DNA of 64,000 nucleotides from positions 1-64,000 of the forward strand of contig CAZQRP010000003.1 of assembly GCA_964596125.1 (NCBI GenBank), given 5' to 3'. The notes under the pieces are model-generated. The model was not told the origin of the DNA. It worked only from the letters and a program-made list of their open reading frames with translations, and ran no database searches. The translations under genes and the position numbers were made by a program. The stretch comes from CAZQRP01 sp964596125. Lineage in GTDB: Bacteria > Chloroflexota > Dehalococcoidia > GIF9 > UBA5629. Positions 1 to 8,396 of this stretch are shown piece by piece (positions within the stretch are counted from its first letter, which is position 1; each line of letters starts with the position of its first letter).

Positions 1-1
1 G

Positions 2-160
2 TTTCCTGAGCTTCCCGGGGAGGAGCCCTGGCTGCATGGAGTCTGGGAGTCAAATATCAACATACTTATTGATGATGAACCTGACCACTGTAACCAGATC
101 GGCGGTGGCTGGCCTTTAAAGACTGCATTGTGTAAAATCTACAAAGCAAAACACTACTAG
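2..160 (+). CDS. Molybdopterin oxidoreductase, C-terminal end (partial)
   Basis: An open frame enters from the left edge and ends at the TAG at 158-160, giving 52 C-terminal residues. It contains SNINILIDDEPDHC and GGWPLK, which resemble the end of the molybdopterin-dinucleotide-binding domain of DMSO-reductase-type enzymes (formate dehydrogenase/acetylene hydratase-like). The catalytic part lies outside the window, so the substrate cannot be named. The aldehyde oxidoreductase gene follows 44 bases later on the same strand, so the two may be co-transcribed. The assignment rests on a short tail. Confidence 0.55.
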   Translation, partial: FPELPGEEPWLHGVWESNINILIDDEPDHCNQIGGGWPLKTALCKIYKAKHY

Positions 161-204
161 CTCAAAGAAGCAGGACAAATATAACATCGAAGAGGTATAT
201 AACT

Positions 205-2103
205 ATGACAAAATTTTATGGTTGGGCTGGCGCTATCCTGAATGTTGACTTGACAAGAGGCAAGATAGAGAAGGAAGAGCTCGACCCGGCGTTCGCCAGC
301 AAGTATCTCGGAGCAAGTGGATTTAACTCAGCCAGGCTCTTTGACCTGGTGAAAGCAGAGATGGATGCACTGAGCCCGGAGAATGTCCTCATGGTTGGTG
401 TGGGTCCGCTTTCAGGCACCCTGGCCCCCGGCAGCGCCCGGATGACTGTGGCAGCAAAATCACCGTTAACAGACATATTCGGGGACTCGAATGCTGGCGG
501 ATTCTTTGCCTCAGAGTTGAAGTATGCCGGCTATGACCAGATTGTTGTCTCCGGTAAATCCGAACATCCCGTGTACCTGTGGATAGATGATGACAGGACT
601 GAGCTAAGAGACGCCTCGCATCTATGGGGTAAGTCAACCTGGGATACCGCCAAGTTGATAAAGGAGGAACTCGGTGACTATGAGATAGAGGTCATGTGCA
701 TAGGGCAGGCGGGGGAGAACCTGGTCAGGTTCGCCAATATAATAATTCCGCTGACACATGCTTTTGGCAGGACCGGGATGGGAGCGGTGATGGGCTCAAA
801 AAATCTCAAAGCAATCGCTGTAAGGGGTACAAAAGATATAGCTATTGCCAGACCCCAAGAGTTTCTGAAAGCATGCAAAGAGACAAGAGAGTACAACATT
901 ACAAACCGGGCGTCTAATTACACCTTGTTCCATAACCTCGGTACGCCCGGTCTGATTGAAGATGTAATGCTCACGGAAATGGCTGGAGTGAAAAACCATA
1001 GCAGGAGTCTTTTCCCGAACTGGGAGGCCATATCAGGGAGAAGGTTCAAGAAAGATTTCGCCACTCCAATGAGGGCATGCTCTGGCTGTCATGTAGCCTG
1101 CCACACTTTTTATAATGTCAGGTCTGGCGAGTTTGCCGGGACCTACGGTGGAGGACCGGAGTTTGCCACGCTTGGAGGCTTCGGCCTGAGATGCTATAAC
1201 GATAATTTGCCCTCTATACTGAAACTTCATGGCCTTTTCAACCAGTACGGGATGGATGTTCTCAGTGGAGCGGGGGCGTATGCCCGGGTGATGGATTGCT
1301 ACGAACAAGGTATCTTGTCTGAGAATGACCTCGACGGGATACCCATGACATGGGGCAACTATAATGCAATGATAGAAATGACACACAAGGTAGCCAAAAG
1401 GGAAGGTTTCGGCAATATAATTGCAGAAGGGGAGAAACGGTTCCCTGAACTGGTAGGAAAAGGGTCGGAACAGTTTACCTATCATTCCAAGGGGCTGGGG
1501 CTGATAACCATAGATCCGCGCGCCAATGGGTTCCAGGGTGCAGCGTATTGTGTAGCAACAAGAGGTTGCGACCACCTGAAGACCTATTACGGCTGGTGGA
1601 AAATGCGCGAAACCGACATAGGTAAGAAATTAAATAGAGACCCTGAAGTACGGGATGCTTCGAATCCGAAAGGGAAGGGAATACAAATCAAATGGGCTGA
1701 GGATATAGCTGCCGTTGTGAATGCCTGCGGAGTATGCCACCGTACAGTAGCAATCATTCAGCTCATAGCAAGCATGCTATCTTCGGCAACAGGAGTAGAC
1801 TTTGACACAGGAGAGCTACTTCAGGCAGGGGCACGTATATACAATATTCAAAAAGCGTTTAACTCCCGACTGGGAATAACACGGAAGGACGATAACTATT
1901 CGGTCCCGGAGAAGTTCACCCAGGAACCTCTGCATGAAGGAAAGTGTAAAGGCAGCGTTTTGGACCTGAATGTAATTCTGGATGACTATTACAAAGTTCG
2001 AGGCTGGGACCAGGAAACAGGGCTGCAGACCAGGGCAACACTGGAAGAACTGGGACTTGAACAGATTGCAGATGAGCTGGAAAAGGTAAATGCTATCAAA
2101 TAA
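205..2103 (+). CDS. Aldehyde:ferredoxin oxidoreductase family catalytic subunit
   Basis: A 632-residue protein of full family length. AOR-family enzymes bind a tungsto- or molybdo-bispterin plus one [4Fe-4S] cluster and oxidise aldehydes to acids, or in BamB-type members reduce benzoyl-CoA rings. The N-terminal beta domain (FYGWAGAILNVDLT, about 4-17) and the pterin-binding stretch HAFGRTGMGAVMGSKNLKA (about 185-203) are clear. The cluster ligands are C292, C295 and C299 (CSGCHVAC), with the fourth from C508 or C511 (NACGVCH). The gene for a four-cluster ferredoxin starts 23 bases downstream, as in Aromatoleum-type AorAB or BamBC pairs. Substrate is not determined by the sequence: aldehyde oxidation is the default reading, and a BamB-like role is less likely. 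Confidence 0.93.
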   Translation: MTKFYGWAGAILNVDLTRGKIEKEELDPAFASKYLGASGFNSARLFDLVKAEMDALSPENVLMVGVGPLSGTLAPGSARMTVAAKSPLTDIFGDSNAGGFFASELKYAGYDQIVVSGKSEHPVYLWIDDDRTELRDASHLWGKSTWDTAKLIKEELGDYEIEVMCIGQAGENLVRFANIIIPLTHAFGRTGMGAVMGSKNLKAIAVRGTKDIAIARPQEFLKACKETREYNITNRASNYTLFHNLGTPGLIEDVMLTEMAGVKNHSRSLFPNWEAISGRRFKKDFATPMRACSGCHVACHTFYNVRSGEFAGTYGGGPEFATLGGFGLRCYNDNLPSILKLHGLFNQYGMDVLSGAGAYARVMDCYEQGILSENDLDGIPMTWGNYNAMIEMTHKVAKREGFGNIIAEGEKRFPELVGKGSEQFTYHSKGLGLITIDPRANGFQGAAYCVATRGCDHLKTYYGWWKMRETDIGKKLNRDPEVRDASNPKGKGIQIKWAEDIAAVVNACGVCHRTVAIIQLIASMLSSATGVDFDTGELLQAGARIYNIQKAFNSRLGITRKDDNYSVPEKFTQEPLHEGKCKGSVLDLNVILDDYYKVRGWDQETGLQTRATLEELGLEQIADELEKVNAIK

Positions 2104-2126
2104 TCTTTGAGCAAGGGAGCTTACGT

Positions 2127-2705
2127 ATGAAGATATTGGTTGACGCCGAGAAATGTACTGGTTGCAAGACGTGTGAGCTGGCATGCTGCTTTATCAGGGC
2201 ACAGGTCTTCAATCCCAGGAGGGCCCGAATTAAGGTGATTGATTTTGCTTATATCGGCTGTAGTTACCCGGTAACCTGCATCCAGTGTACCAAACCAAAG
2301 TGCATAGAGGTATGTCCAAAAGGGGCATTGAGCAAGACAGATACGGGGACTATCCATGTTGATCAGGAGCAATGTAGTGGCTGCAGGCTCTGTGTCGATG
2401 AGTGCATTATAGGAGCGATACACTTCGATAACGAAAAAGGACTACCGCTAATATGTGACCTTTGTAGCGGAAGCCCGGCATGTGTCGAATGGTGCCCGAG
2501 CGGCGCTCTTACGGTAATCAGCGGGGCTGACAGGAGAGAAAAAGCATTGAGCTATGCGATTACAAAGGTAAAGCCATCCATGAATAAACGGAGTATACCG
2601 GAAGACGCATTGGAATGGTACAGGAAATTTAACACGCCTGAGATGTCACTGCCGGAGACTGAAAAATCACCTCAAAAGTACAGTTCCATAGAGAGTGAGG
2701 GATAA
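2127..2705 (+). CDS. Polyferredoxin (four [4Fe-4S]) partner of the AOR subunit
   Basis: A 192-residue HybA/AorA-like electron carrier. Sixteen cysteines fall into four groups: C10/13/16/20, C51/54/59/63, C83/86/89/93 and C110/113/119/123, predicting four [4Fe-4S] clusters paired as in bacterial ferredoxin repeats. There is no signal peptide or membrane segment, so it should be cytoplasmic. It follows the AOR gene by 23 bases and most likely carries electrons between that enzyme and a soluble acceptor or membrane complex. The last 60 residues are charged and lack cysteines. No third (FAD/NADH) subunit, as in AorC, is seen nearby. Confidence 0.92.
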   Translation: MKILVDAEKCTGCKTCELACCFIRAQVFNPRRARIKVIDFAYIGCSYPVTCIQCTKPKCIEVCPKGALSKTDTGTIHVDQEQCSGCRLCVDECIIGAIHFDNEKGLPLICDLCSGSPACVEWCPSGALTVISGADRREKALSYAITKVKPSMNKRSIPEDALEWYRKFNTPEMSLPETEKSPQKYSSIESEG

Positions 2706-2751
2706 TAACGACCAGCCGGGATGAACGAGACGCCAGGAGACTTTCCCCGTA

Positions 2752-3657
2752 TCACACCAGACCCTGTTTTTTAAAGTAAACGGTATAGCCACTCACGATC
2801 ATATCCACCCAGAACCGGTCCATCTCTAAGTTAAAATTGCTCCGGATAAATTCATCAACAAGGCGGGAAGCTTCCTCACTTGTCTTCTCCGTTTTTAAAA
2901 TGGTAAGGACAGCATCAGTAAGCATCTTCGTGTTCCTGGCGGCAGCTTCAATGAGCTGCTCCGGCTCATGGCCGATACCGCAGTGCGAATAGAAGAGAAC
3001 TTCAGGTTGCAATTGCCTCAGATGCTCAATACTGCTCAGATATGCTTCCGGATCAAAGCTCGGTGCAGCCACCGCTGGCAGCGGCTGCGATTCAGGCGTG
3101 TATGAGATACCCAGCGCCTCACCACAAAAGAGCCCCCCGACTTTGCTGTCGAAGATAGCTATATGATGAGGGGCATGGCCGGGGGCATGGAAGATAGTCA
3201 ATTCCCGATCACCGGCAAACACGCTTTCCCCGTCCTGGATAACCTTCACCTGTAATTCAGGAACGGGGAGGAGAGCACCATAGTGAGTTTCAAAGTCCTC
3301 ACCGAATACTATCGTGGTACCCTTGATTAATTCAGCAGGATTGATGATGTGTTTGGCCCCTTTCGGGTGCACCACCACTTTTGCCTGCGGGTAAAGCTGC
3401 GATAGCTTCCCCACAGCACCACCATGATCGATGTGGATATGAGTCGGAATAATATACTCAAGGTTATCCAGTCCCAGGTCTCTGACCGCCGTTTGAATAG
3501 CAGGAACAATGGCTGGTGGTCCCGGCTCTATGAGGACACCACCGCCATCTTTGATAAAGTAAACCACTAAATCAGCAAATATTCCGGGTATCTGAACTTC
3601 GAACCTGTAAATCCCCTCTGCAACTTCATATAATTGTGTTGTCATTTTCATATTCAT
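2752..3657 (-). CDS. Metallo-beta-lactamase-fold hydrolase
   Basis: A 301-residue member of the MBL superfamily. The metal-binding motif HIHIDHGG (about 72-79), a later HAPGHAPHH segment and the C-terminal SHCG histidine supply the usual dinuclear-site ligands. The length and the PGHAPHH form are seen in glyoxalase II-like and related unassigned hydrolases, and the substrate cannot be read from the sequence. It converges with the ferredoxin gene and is probably its own transcription unit. Several ATGs lie close together at the start (MNMKM), so the first residue is uncertain by a few codons. Confidence 0.88.
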   Translation of the reverse strand: MNMKMTTQLYEVAEGIYRFEVQIPGIFADLVVYFIKDGGGVLIEPGPPAIVPAIQTAVRDLGLDNLEYIIPTHIHIDHGGAVGKLSQLYPQAKVVVHPKGAKHIINPAELIKGTTIVFGEDFETHYGALLPVPELQVKVIQDGESVFAGDRELTIFHAPGHAPHHIAIFDSKVGGLFCGEALGISYTPESQPLPAVAAPSFDPEAYLSSIEHLRQLQPEVLFYSHCGIGHEPEQLIEAAARNTKMLTDAVLTILKTEKTSEEASRLVDEFIRSNFNLEMDRFWVDMIVSGYTVYFKKQGLV

Positions 3658-4193
3658 ACCTCAATTCATCTATCAACAGTACCAGAGACAGTTCTGCCAC
3701 ATTAATATAATTTCAGGGTTGATAACGACTTGATACACAGACCTGCCAATGCCGGATCTACTATAAGTCTACTATTGCTATCCAGAGCCAACTAAAACTA
3801 CCCTCCTGTGCCCATGCCCAAACAGCATTTTAACATCGTCAACGACCAATGTCTACCGTCTGTCTCTCCTTGAATGCCTTTAAATCTCCCGTTTGGCTTC
3901 CTGATAGTAACGGATGTGCCAGTATGATCTTTCAGATATTGGTTTTAGATGTTGCCATGCTACCAGTCCCGGAAAATTGAAAGCGCCGTAGCGACGTTTG
4001 ACAGCTTAATGAAAGAAACCTACAATCAATAACAGCCTTTATGAACATCTAGAGCGAATACGATCTTCAAATATGCATCACACCCTGTGATGCATATGTT
4101 GAAAAAATCAAGGATGGTATTCCACGTTAATAAGGGTCAAACCGTTAGAAGTCTCCCGGACAGCATATATTTTTCAGAAGGAGGAATGGCACC
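3658..4193. other. Intergenic region with a 12-bp perfect palindrome
   Basis: 536 bases between the divergent MBL and flavin reductase genes. No gene is supported. The - strand at 3880-4005 stays open for about 41 codons, but it has no start codon or ribosome site. The clearest structure is the inverted repeat at 4071-4097, and a strong AGGAGG precedes the flavin reductase start. Confidence 0.5.
4071..4097. repeat. Perfect inverted repeat, possible operator
   Basis: Two 12-base arms (ATATGCATCACA and its exact complement) flank a CCC loop, about 97 bases before the flavin reductase ATG. There is no following T-run, so a terminator reading is weak. Its position and symmetry fit a binding site for a dimeric regulator of the flavin reductase gene, or a transcript hairpin. 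Confidence 0.5.
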
Positions 4194-4772
4194 ATGTCTA
4201 AAATTCAGATGGGGCCACAAACATGGGTCTATCCCATGCCCGCATTCCTGGTAGGGGCAAATGTTGATGGCACACCCAATATTATGGCTGTTGCCTGGGC
4301 CGGCATTTGTAACGGCAAGCCCCCGATGATATCGGTAGCGCTACAGCACCACCGGCATACCAACAAAGGCATAAGGCAAAACCAAACTTTTTCCGTTAAC
4401 ATACCTTCAGCAGACCTGGTAAAGGAAACGGACTACTGTGGTATTGCGTCAGGATCCAAAGTCAACAAATTAGAGGTCTGCCGATTCAATGTGTTTTACG
4501 GCAAATTAGAGAGTGCACCGCTGATTGAACAGTGCCCTGTAAACATGGAATGCAAGGTCATACATATCTTAGACCTGGGCAGCCATGATTTAATAATCGG
4601 TAGAATTGAAGAAACACATGTCACTGAGGATTGCCTCATTGACGGGAAACCAGATGTCTCTAAAATTAAACCCCTGGTCTTCTCTATCGGACACATGCTT
4701 CAGTACCACCCATTGGGAGATGTTATCGCCCGAGCATTTAGCATAGGTCGCGAACTGGAAGACAGAGAATAA
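4194..4772 (+). CDS. Flavin reductase-like FMN-binding split-barrel protein (flavoredoxin type)
   Basis: 192 residues with the flavin-reductase-like split-barrel pattern. FLVGANVDGTPNIMAVAW (about 18-35) and the PPMISVALQHHRHTNKGI segment (about 43-60) form the FMN site. The length matches flavoredoxin and the flavin reductase components of two-component monooxygenases. The start is firmly set by AGGAGG about 8 bases upstream of the ATG. It is a single gene on + between - strand genes. The electron partner is unknown; flavoredoxin-like electron transfer in an anaerobe is plausible. Confidence 0.9.
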   Translation: MSKIQMGPQTWVYPMPAFLVGANVDGTPNIMAVAWAGICNGKPPMISVALQHHRHTNKGIRQNQTFSVNIPSADLVKETDYCGIASGSKVNKLEVCRFNVFYGKLESAPLIEQCPVNMECKVIHILDLGSHDLIIGRIEETHVTEDCLIDGKPDVSKIKPLVFSIGHMLQYHPLGDVIARAFSIGRELEDRE

Positions 4773-4869
4773 GGTTTAACGATAGAGATATAACTGCGCC
4801 TATTCATCCAAAAGTATAGGAATGCCTTTTAGACAGATATCGGGAGAAATTTAACGTACGTAGATAGTC

Positions 4870-5625
4870 TCAGTGGTCGTGGATTTCATGCCACTGGATA
4901 ACTCTACTCGACCAGACTTCACTTATTGCTGTTATTAGAGTTGCCTGCCGGGGTTCACGTACGTTCAGCAGCGGTCCCAGTGTACGGTCCTCCAATATTT
5001 GCAGGAAAGAGCACCGCTTACGGAATGAAAGCACCGTATTACGTTCACCGCCATAGCATACATAGTCCAGCTTTTGAACAAAAGGCTCAATCTTTTCCCG
5101 TGCTCTTATGCAAACACGGTCAAAGAAAGCCTGTATTTGCTTTTCCCTGTGTCGTTCGAATCTGTGCTGTGAAGATCCACCCTTCTTATGGCTGGAATGA
5201 ATCAGGCCTGTCCCTACTTTACTGGAGAGCAGCTCTTCGCCTTGAAATACGCCGATAGCATAAGCACCCAGGCGTACCAGTAGTAAAACTATTACCAGGT
5301 CTTGCTGTAAAAGTGAGCGTAATGGCTGCACCTCATAGCCATAAAAGATCGGCTTATCAATAATTGAAAACGGTGGCATTATCAGATATCTGTATTGCTC
5401 GCCCCAAAACAGGACTGCACCAGTTGTTGACTTGTCGATTTCGTCAATCAAGTCGTGTATTATCTGCCCTGCACCAGCCATAGTCATGAGCATTTTTTCG
5501 ATCTCGGACTGGGACAAGCCTTGTGGCAGATAAACTGACATCGCCGCACCGGGGGCAGCTTCCAGTTTATCGAGCAGATGTAACAGCCTTCGCCTATCGA
5601 ACCTGCGTTGACTCGATACTAACAT
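4870..5625 (-). CDS. VLRF1-family (Vms1-like) peptidyl-tRNA hydrolase/release factor
   Basis: 251 residues resembling the actinobacterial/Chloroflexi VLRF1 group related to yeast Vms1/ANKZF1 and the eRF1 catalytic domain. These proteins are thought to free nascent chains from tRNA on split large ribosomal subunits. The diagnostic stretch KKGGSSQHRFERHREK (about 147-162) has the family's GG-x-SQ loop, with Q153 as the candidate catalytic glutamine in place of the GGQ of canonical release factors, followed by a basic helix. The ATG is preceded by GGAAG about 7 bases upstream. It lies 86 bases downstream of mutS2 on the same strand, and MutS2 splits collided ribosomes, so the context supports a joint rescue role. 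Family assignment is by motif recognition. Confidence 0.75.
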   Translation of the reverse strand: MLVSSQRRFDRRRLLHLLDKLEAAPGAAMSVYLPQGLSQSEIEKMLMTMAGAGQIIHDLIDEIDKSTTGAVLFWGEQYRYLIMPPFSIIDKPIFYGYEVQPLRSLLQQDLVIVLLLVRLGAYAIGVFQGEELLSSKVGTGLIHSSHKKGGSSQHRFERHREKQIQAFFDRVCIRAREKIEPFVQKLDYVCYGGERNTVLSFRKRCSFLQILEDRTLGPLLNVREPRQATLITAISEVWSSRVIQWHEIHDH

Positions 5626-5711
5626 ACATCACTTCCGTTTTCTGAATTCAAACCGATTATTTACGACATATGCAGCTTGGTAGTCTTCTCAATGCTCATC
5701 AAATCGCCGGG

Positions 5712-8105
5712 CTATAGATAAACAACGGTAACTCCGTCACCACCTTCCCCTTTTTCTCCAGGCTGGAAGGATTTAACAAGCGGATGAGAGGCCAGTATTT
5801 CACGCACGATCTGGCGCACAGTACCGGTAGCATAACCATGAATTATACGGACCTGGGCAAACTGAGCCAGAAAAGCATCATTCAAATATCTATCGAGCAT
5901 AGAAGGCACTTCATCGGCGCGCTTACCCCTGAGGTCAAGCTCCAAAGACCTTGCCATTCTAGCCGGACTTTTTTCGACTATATGGAACGCTGGCGGTACT
6001 TCATCGGCAGACGGTTCAATCTTTTCTACATCCCCTCTACCTACCCTGAGCCTGGTATTTCCTACCTGCACCTCAATCTGCCTACCGTTGTCTGTAAGAG
6101 AGAGAACAGTTCCCTCCAGGCTCCTGTCCACAAGCCGCACCCTATCACCTGAAGCAATGCTGCCGGCCTTTGCTACCTCATTAACCTCAGCAATGCGGTC
6201 TGCTTTTGCCTGCCATACCTCGCCCTCCAGTTGCTCATGCACAGATGTCAAAACCTTCCTGGCATGTTCTATGCGTTCCCTCTTCTTTGCCTTGCTCAAC
6301 TCTGATTCCGCCTGGCGGATAAGTTTTTGAAGCCTTGCTGTATCCCGGAGCAGCTCATCCCGGGTCTCGCGAAGCATATTCTGTTCCTGCTCTCTAAATC
6401 TTCGAATCTCACTATCCAGGTGATTTCCCAAATTTTCTACTCTATGTTTCTCTTGTTCCAGGTCATGATGCATGGCCTCATATTTTTGTTTCTCATTCAT
6501 CAGATCAGATAACAGGCTTTCTATTTCACGGGAGTCCTGTGCCATCATCTGTTTAGCAGCGTCAATAATCTCATGAGACAGGCCTAACCGCGAAGCTATA
6601 GAAAAGGCATTACTTCTCCCCGGAATACCTACAGTGAGATGATAGGTTGGTGCCAGCGTAACCGGATTAAAGTCCAGTGAAGCATTCCGCAGGCCTGAAG
6701 TAGTGTGAGCAAAAACTTTCAGATCATTGTAATGTGTAGTGGCTACCACCATCGTTCCCCTCGCCAGAAAATGAAGCAATATTGAACGTGCCAGGGCTGC
6801 CCCTTCGTTCGGGTCAGTACTGATTCCCAGCTCATCGAGAAGTACCAGGCTCCCCCGCGTAGAGTCGCGAATAATGTGCACAACGTTACCTATATGCCAG
6901 CTAAATGTAGATAGCGTTTGCTCGATACTCTGCTGGTCACCGATGTCGGCAAACACACTATCGAAGATGGGAATGCGGCTTTCCTCCGAGGCAGGTATAG
7001 GAAGTCCCGCCTGGGCCATCAATGTCAAAAGCCCGATCGTCTTAAGAGCTACAGTCTTGCCCCCGGTATTCGGACCAGTGATAATCAGGATAGAGAAGTC
7101 ACGCCCGATATCTACAGACAAAGGTACTGCCTTCCCTTTAAGCAGCGGATGTCTGGCGTTAACAAGCCGCAGCACGCCCGTTTCAATAGCACAACCGTCA
7201 CTGCCAGTATGGACAGTGATAACAGGTTCGGTAGCATTCACTTTTTCAGCATACCGTGCTTTCGCCAGCGCCAGGTCTATCCCGGCGAGCAGAACCAGGC
7301 TACCGCAGATATCTACCTCGTTTATGCCGATTTCAGTGCTGATAGTGGCAAGAATCCTCTCCACTTCCTGTCTTTCTTCAACAATAAGCTGTCTCAGATC
7401 ATTACCGAGTTCCACGGTCTCCCAGGGCTCTACAAACGCCGTTGCTCCCGTATTTGAAATATCATGGACTATACCCCTGACTTCTTTTCGAAACTCCGCT
7501 TTGACCGGGATAACATACCTGCCTTCCCTCTCAGTAATAAAAGGTTCCTGGATGTATTGCTGGCGGCTGGTTGATTTAACCATGGCACCAAGGCGATCAA
7601 GCAACCGCTGGCGTGACTCTTTCAACTGTCTCCTCAATTTAGCTAGCCTCGTTGAGGCAGAGTCCGATACCTCGCCAGTTTCCGTAATACATCTTCGTAT
7701 CTCATTTTCAAGCTGGGGTTGCTCAATCATCTTATCTGCCATATCCCACAACAATGGAAGCTCTTCTGACAACTTCCAGAGATTATTACGCACAGAGCGT
7801 ATGGCAACCAGCGTACCCTGAATGTCAATGAGTACCCCGGGGTCGAGCATTTTACCTTTTGCCGCCATCATTACCGGCTCCCGGATATCACATGCGCCGC
7901 CAATCGAGAAATCCGGCCGTAAAGAAAGAAGCCTGCGTGCTTCAGCAGACTGTTTCAGCAGCAGCGAAACCTGGTCAAAATGTGTTGACGGCTGTAAATT
8001 AATGGACAGGTCTCGACTGACAGAAAAAGAAGTGAAGTCAGCCAGGATCTCTCTGATCCTGGGAAATTCCAGCATCTCCAGCGCATTATCGTCCATAGAA
8101 ATCAC
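5712..8105 (-). CDS. mutS2: Endonuclease MutS2 (ribosome-splitting/recombination ATPase)
   Basis: 797 residues, the usual MutS2 length. The order is N-terminal core/lever domains (1-330), the MutS ATPase with Walker A GPNTGGKT (344-351) and Walker B LVLLDE (420-425), a long coiled coil (about 515-640), a KOW-like linker, and a C-terminal Smr nuclease domain (about 718-797). The Smr motifs read LDLRGKRADE and HGYATG, the latter a variant of HGxGxG. MutS2 lacks the mismatch-recognition domain of MutS; it suppresses recombination and, in Bacillus, splits collided ribosomes. It is first in a two-gene unit with the VLRF1 gene and divergent from the MFS gene across a 291-base AT-rich spacer. Confidence 0.96.
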   Translation of the reverse strand: MISMDDNALEMLEFPRIREILADFTSFSVSRDLSINLQPSTHFDQVSLLLKQSAEARRLLSLRPDFSIGGACDIREPVMMAAKGKMLDPGVLIDIQGTLVAIRSVRNNLWKLSEELPLLWDMADKMIEQPQLENEIRRCITETGEVSDSASTRLAKLRRQLKESRQRLLDRLGAMVKSTSRQQYIQEPFITEREGRYVIPVKAEFRKEVRGIVHDISNTGATAFVEPWETVELGNDLRQLIVEERQEVERILATISTEIGINEVDICGSLVLLAGIDLALAKARYAEKVNATEPVITVHTGSDGCAIETGVLRLVNARHPLLKGKAVPLSVDIGRDFSILIITGPNTGGKTVALKTIGLLTLMAQAGLPIPASEESRIPIFDSVFADIGDQQSIEQTLSTFSWHIGNVVHIIRDSTRGSLVLLDELGISTDPNEGAALARSILLHFLARGTMVVATTHYNDLKVFAHTTSGLRNASLDFNPVTLAPTYHLTVGIPGRSNAFSIASRLGLSHEIIDAAKQMMAQDSREIESLLSDLMNEKQKYEAMHHDLEQEKHRVENLGNHLDSEIRRFREQEQNMLRETRDELLRDTARLQKLIRQAESELSKAKKRERIEHARKVLTSVHEQLEGEVWQAKADRIAEVNEVAKAGSIASGDRVRLVDRSLEGTVLSLTDNGRQIEVQVGNTRLRVGRGDVEKIEPSADEVPPAFHIVEKSPARMARSLELDLRGKRADEVPSMLDRYLNDAFLAQFAQVRIIHGYATGTVRQIVREILASHPLVKSFQPGEKGEGGDGVTVVYL

Positions 8106-8396
8106 CTTTTTAACTATACGCTCCCGTCAAAAGCTTCGTTTTATCGTCTTATGGCGATAGTCTAAAGTGTAAGCCAGCAGAAATCCTGTTGCAAGTATTG
8201 AACGGGCTCACCGAAACGGTTAGATCGATGAATCAGCAGGCAACGTTGGACAGGCATGACAGACTCTGATACGACTTGCACAATATATAAATATAATGGT
8301 AGTATCTGGTAGCATAGCAGTAGCTCAGCTTCTGACGAGTTTTTTTGCCTCTTAAAAGCTTCGATAGAGAAACATCGTTGATGTAGTTATCCGAAT

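Noticed and set aside
3880..4005. A - strand open stretch of about 41 codons including YGAFNFPGLVAWQHLKPI
   Set aside because: It has no start codon, no ribosome site and no family, so a chance open frame cannot be excluded.
4029..4070. A - strand stretch reading LKIVFALDVHKGCY, resembling the start of IS110-type transposases
   Set aside because: Only about 14 residues match by eye and the following frame is full of stops, so this is too short to call an insertion-sequence relic.
6874..7821. A 315-codon + strand open frame opposite mutS2
   Set aside because: It is Ser/Thr/Arg-rich, has no ribosome site and lies wholly antisense to the well-supported mutS2 ATPase domain, so it is a shadow frame.
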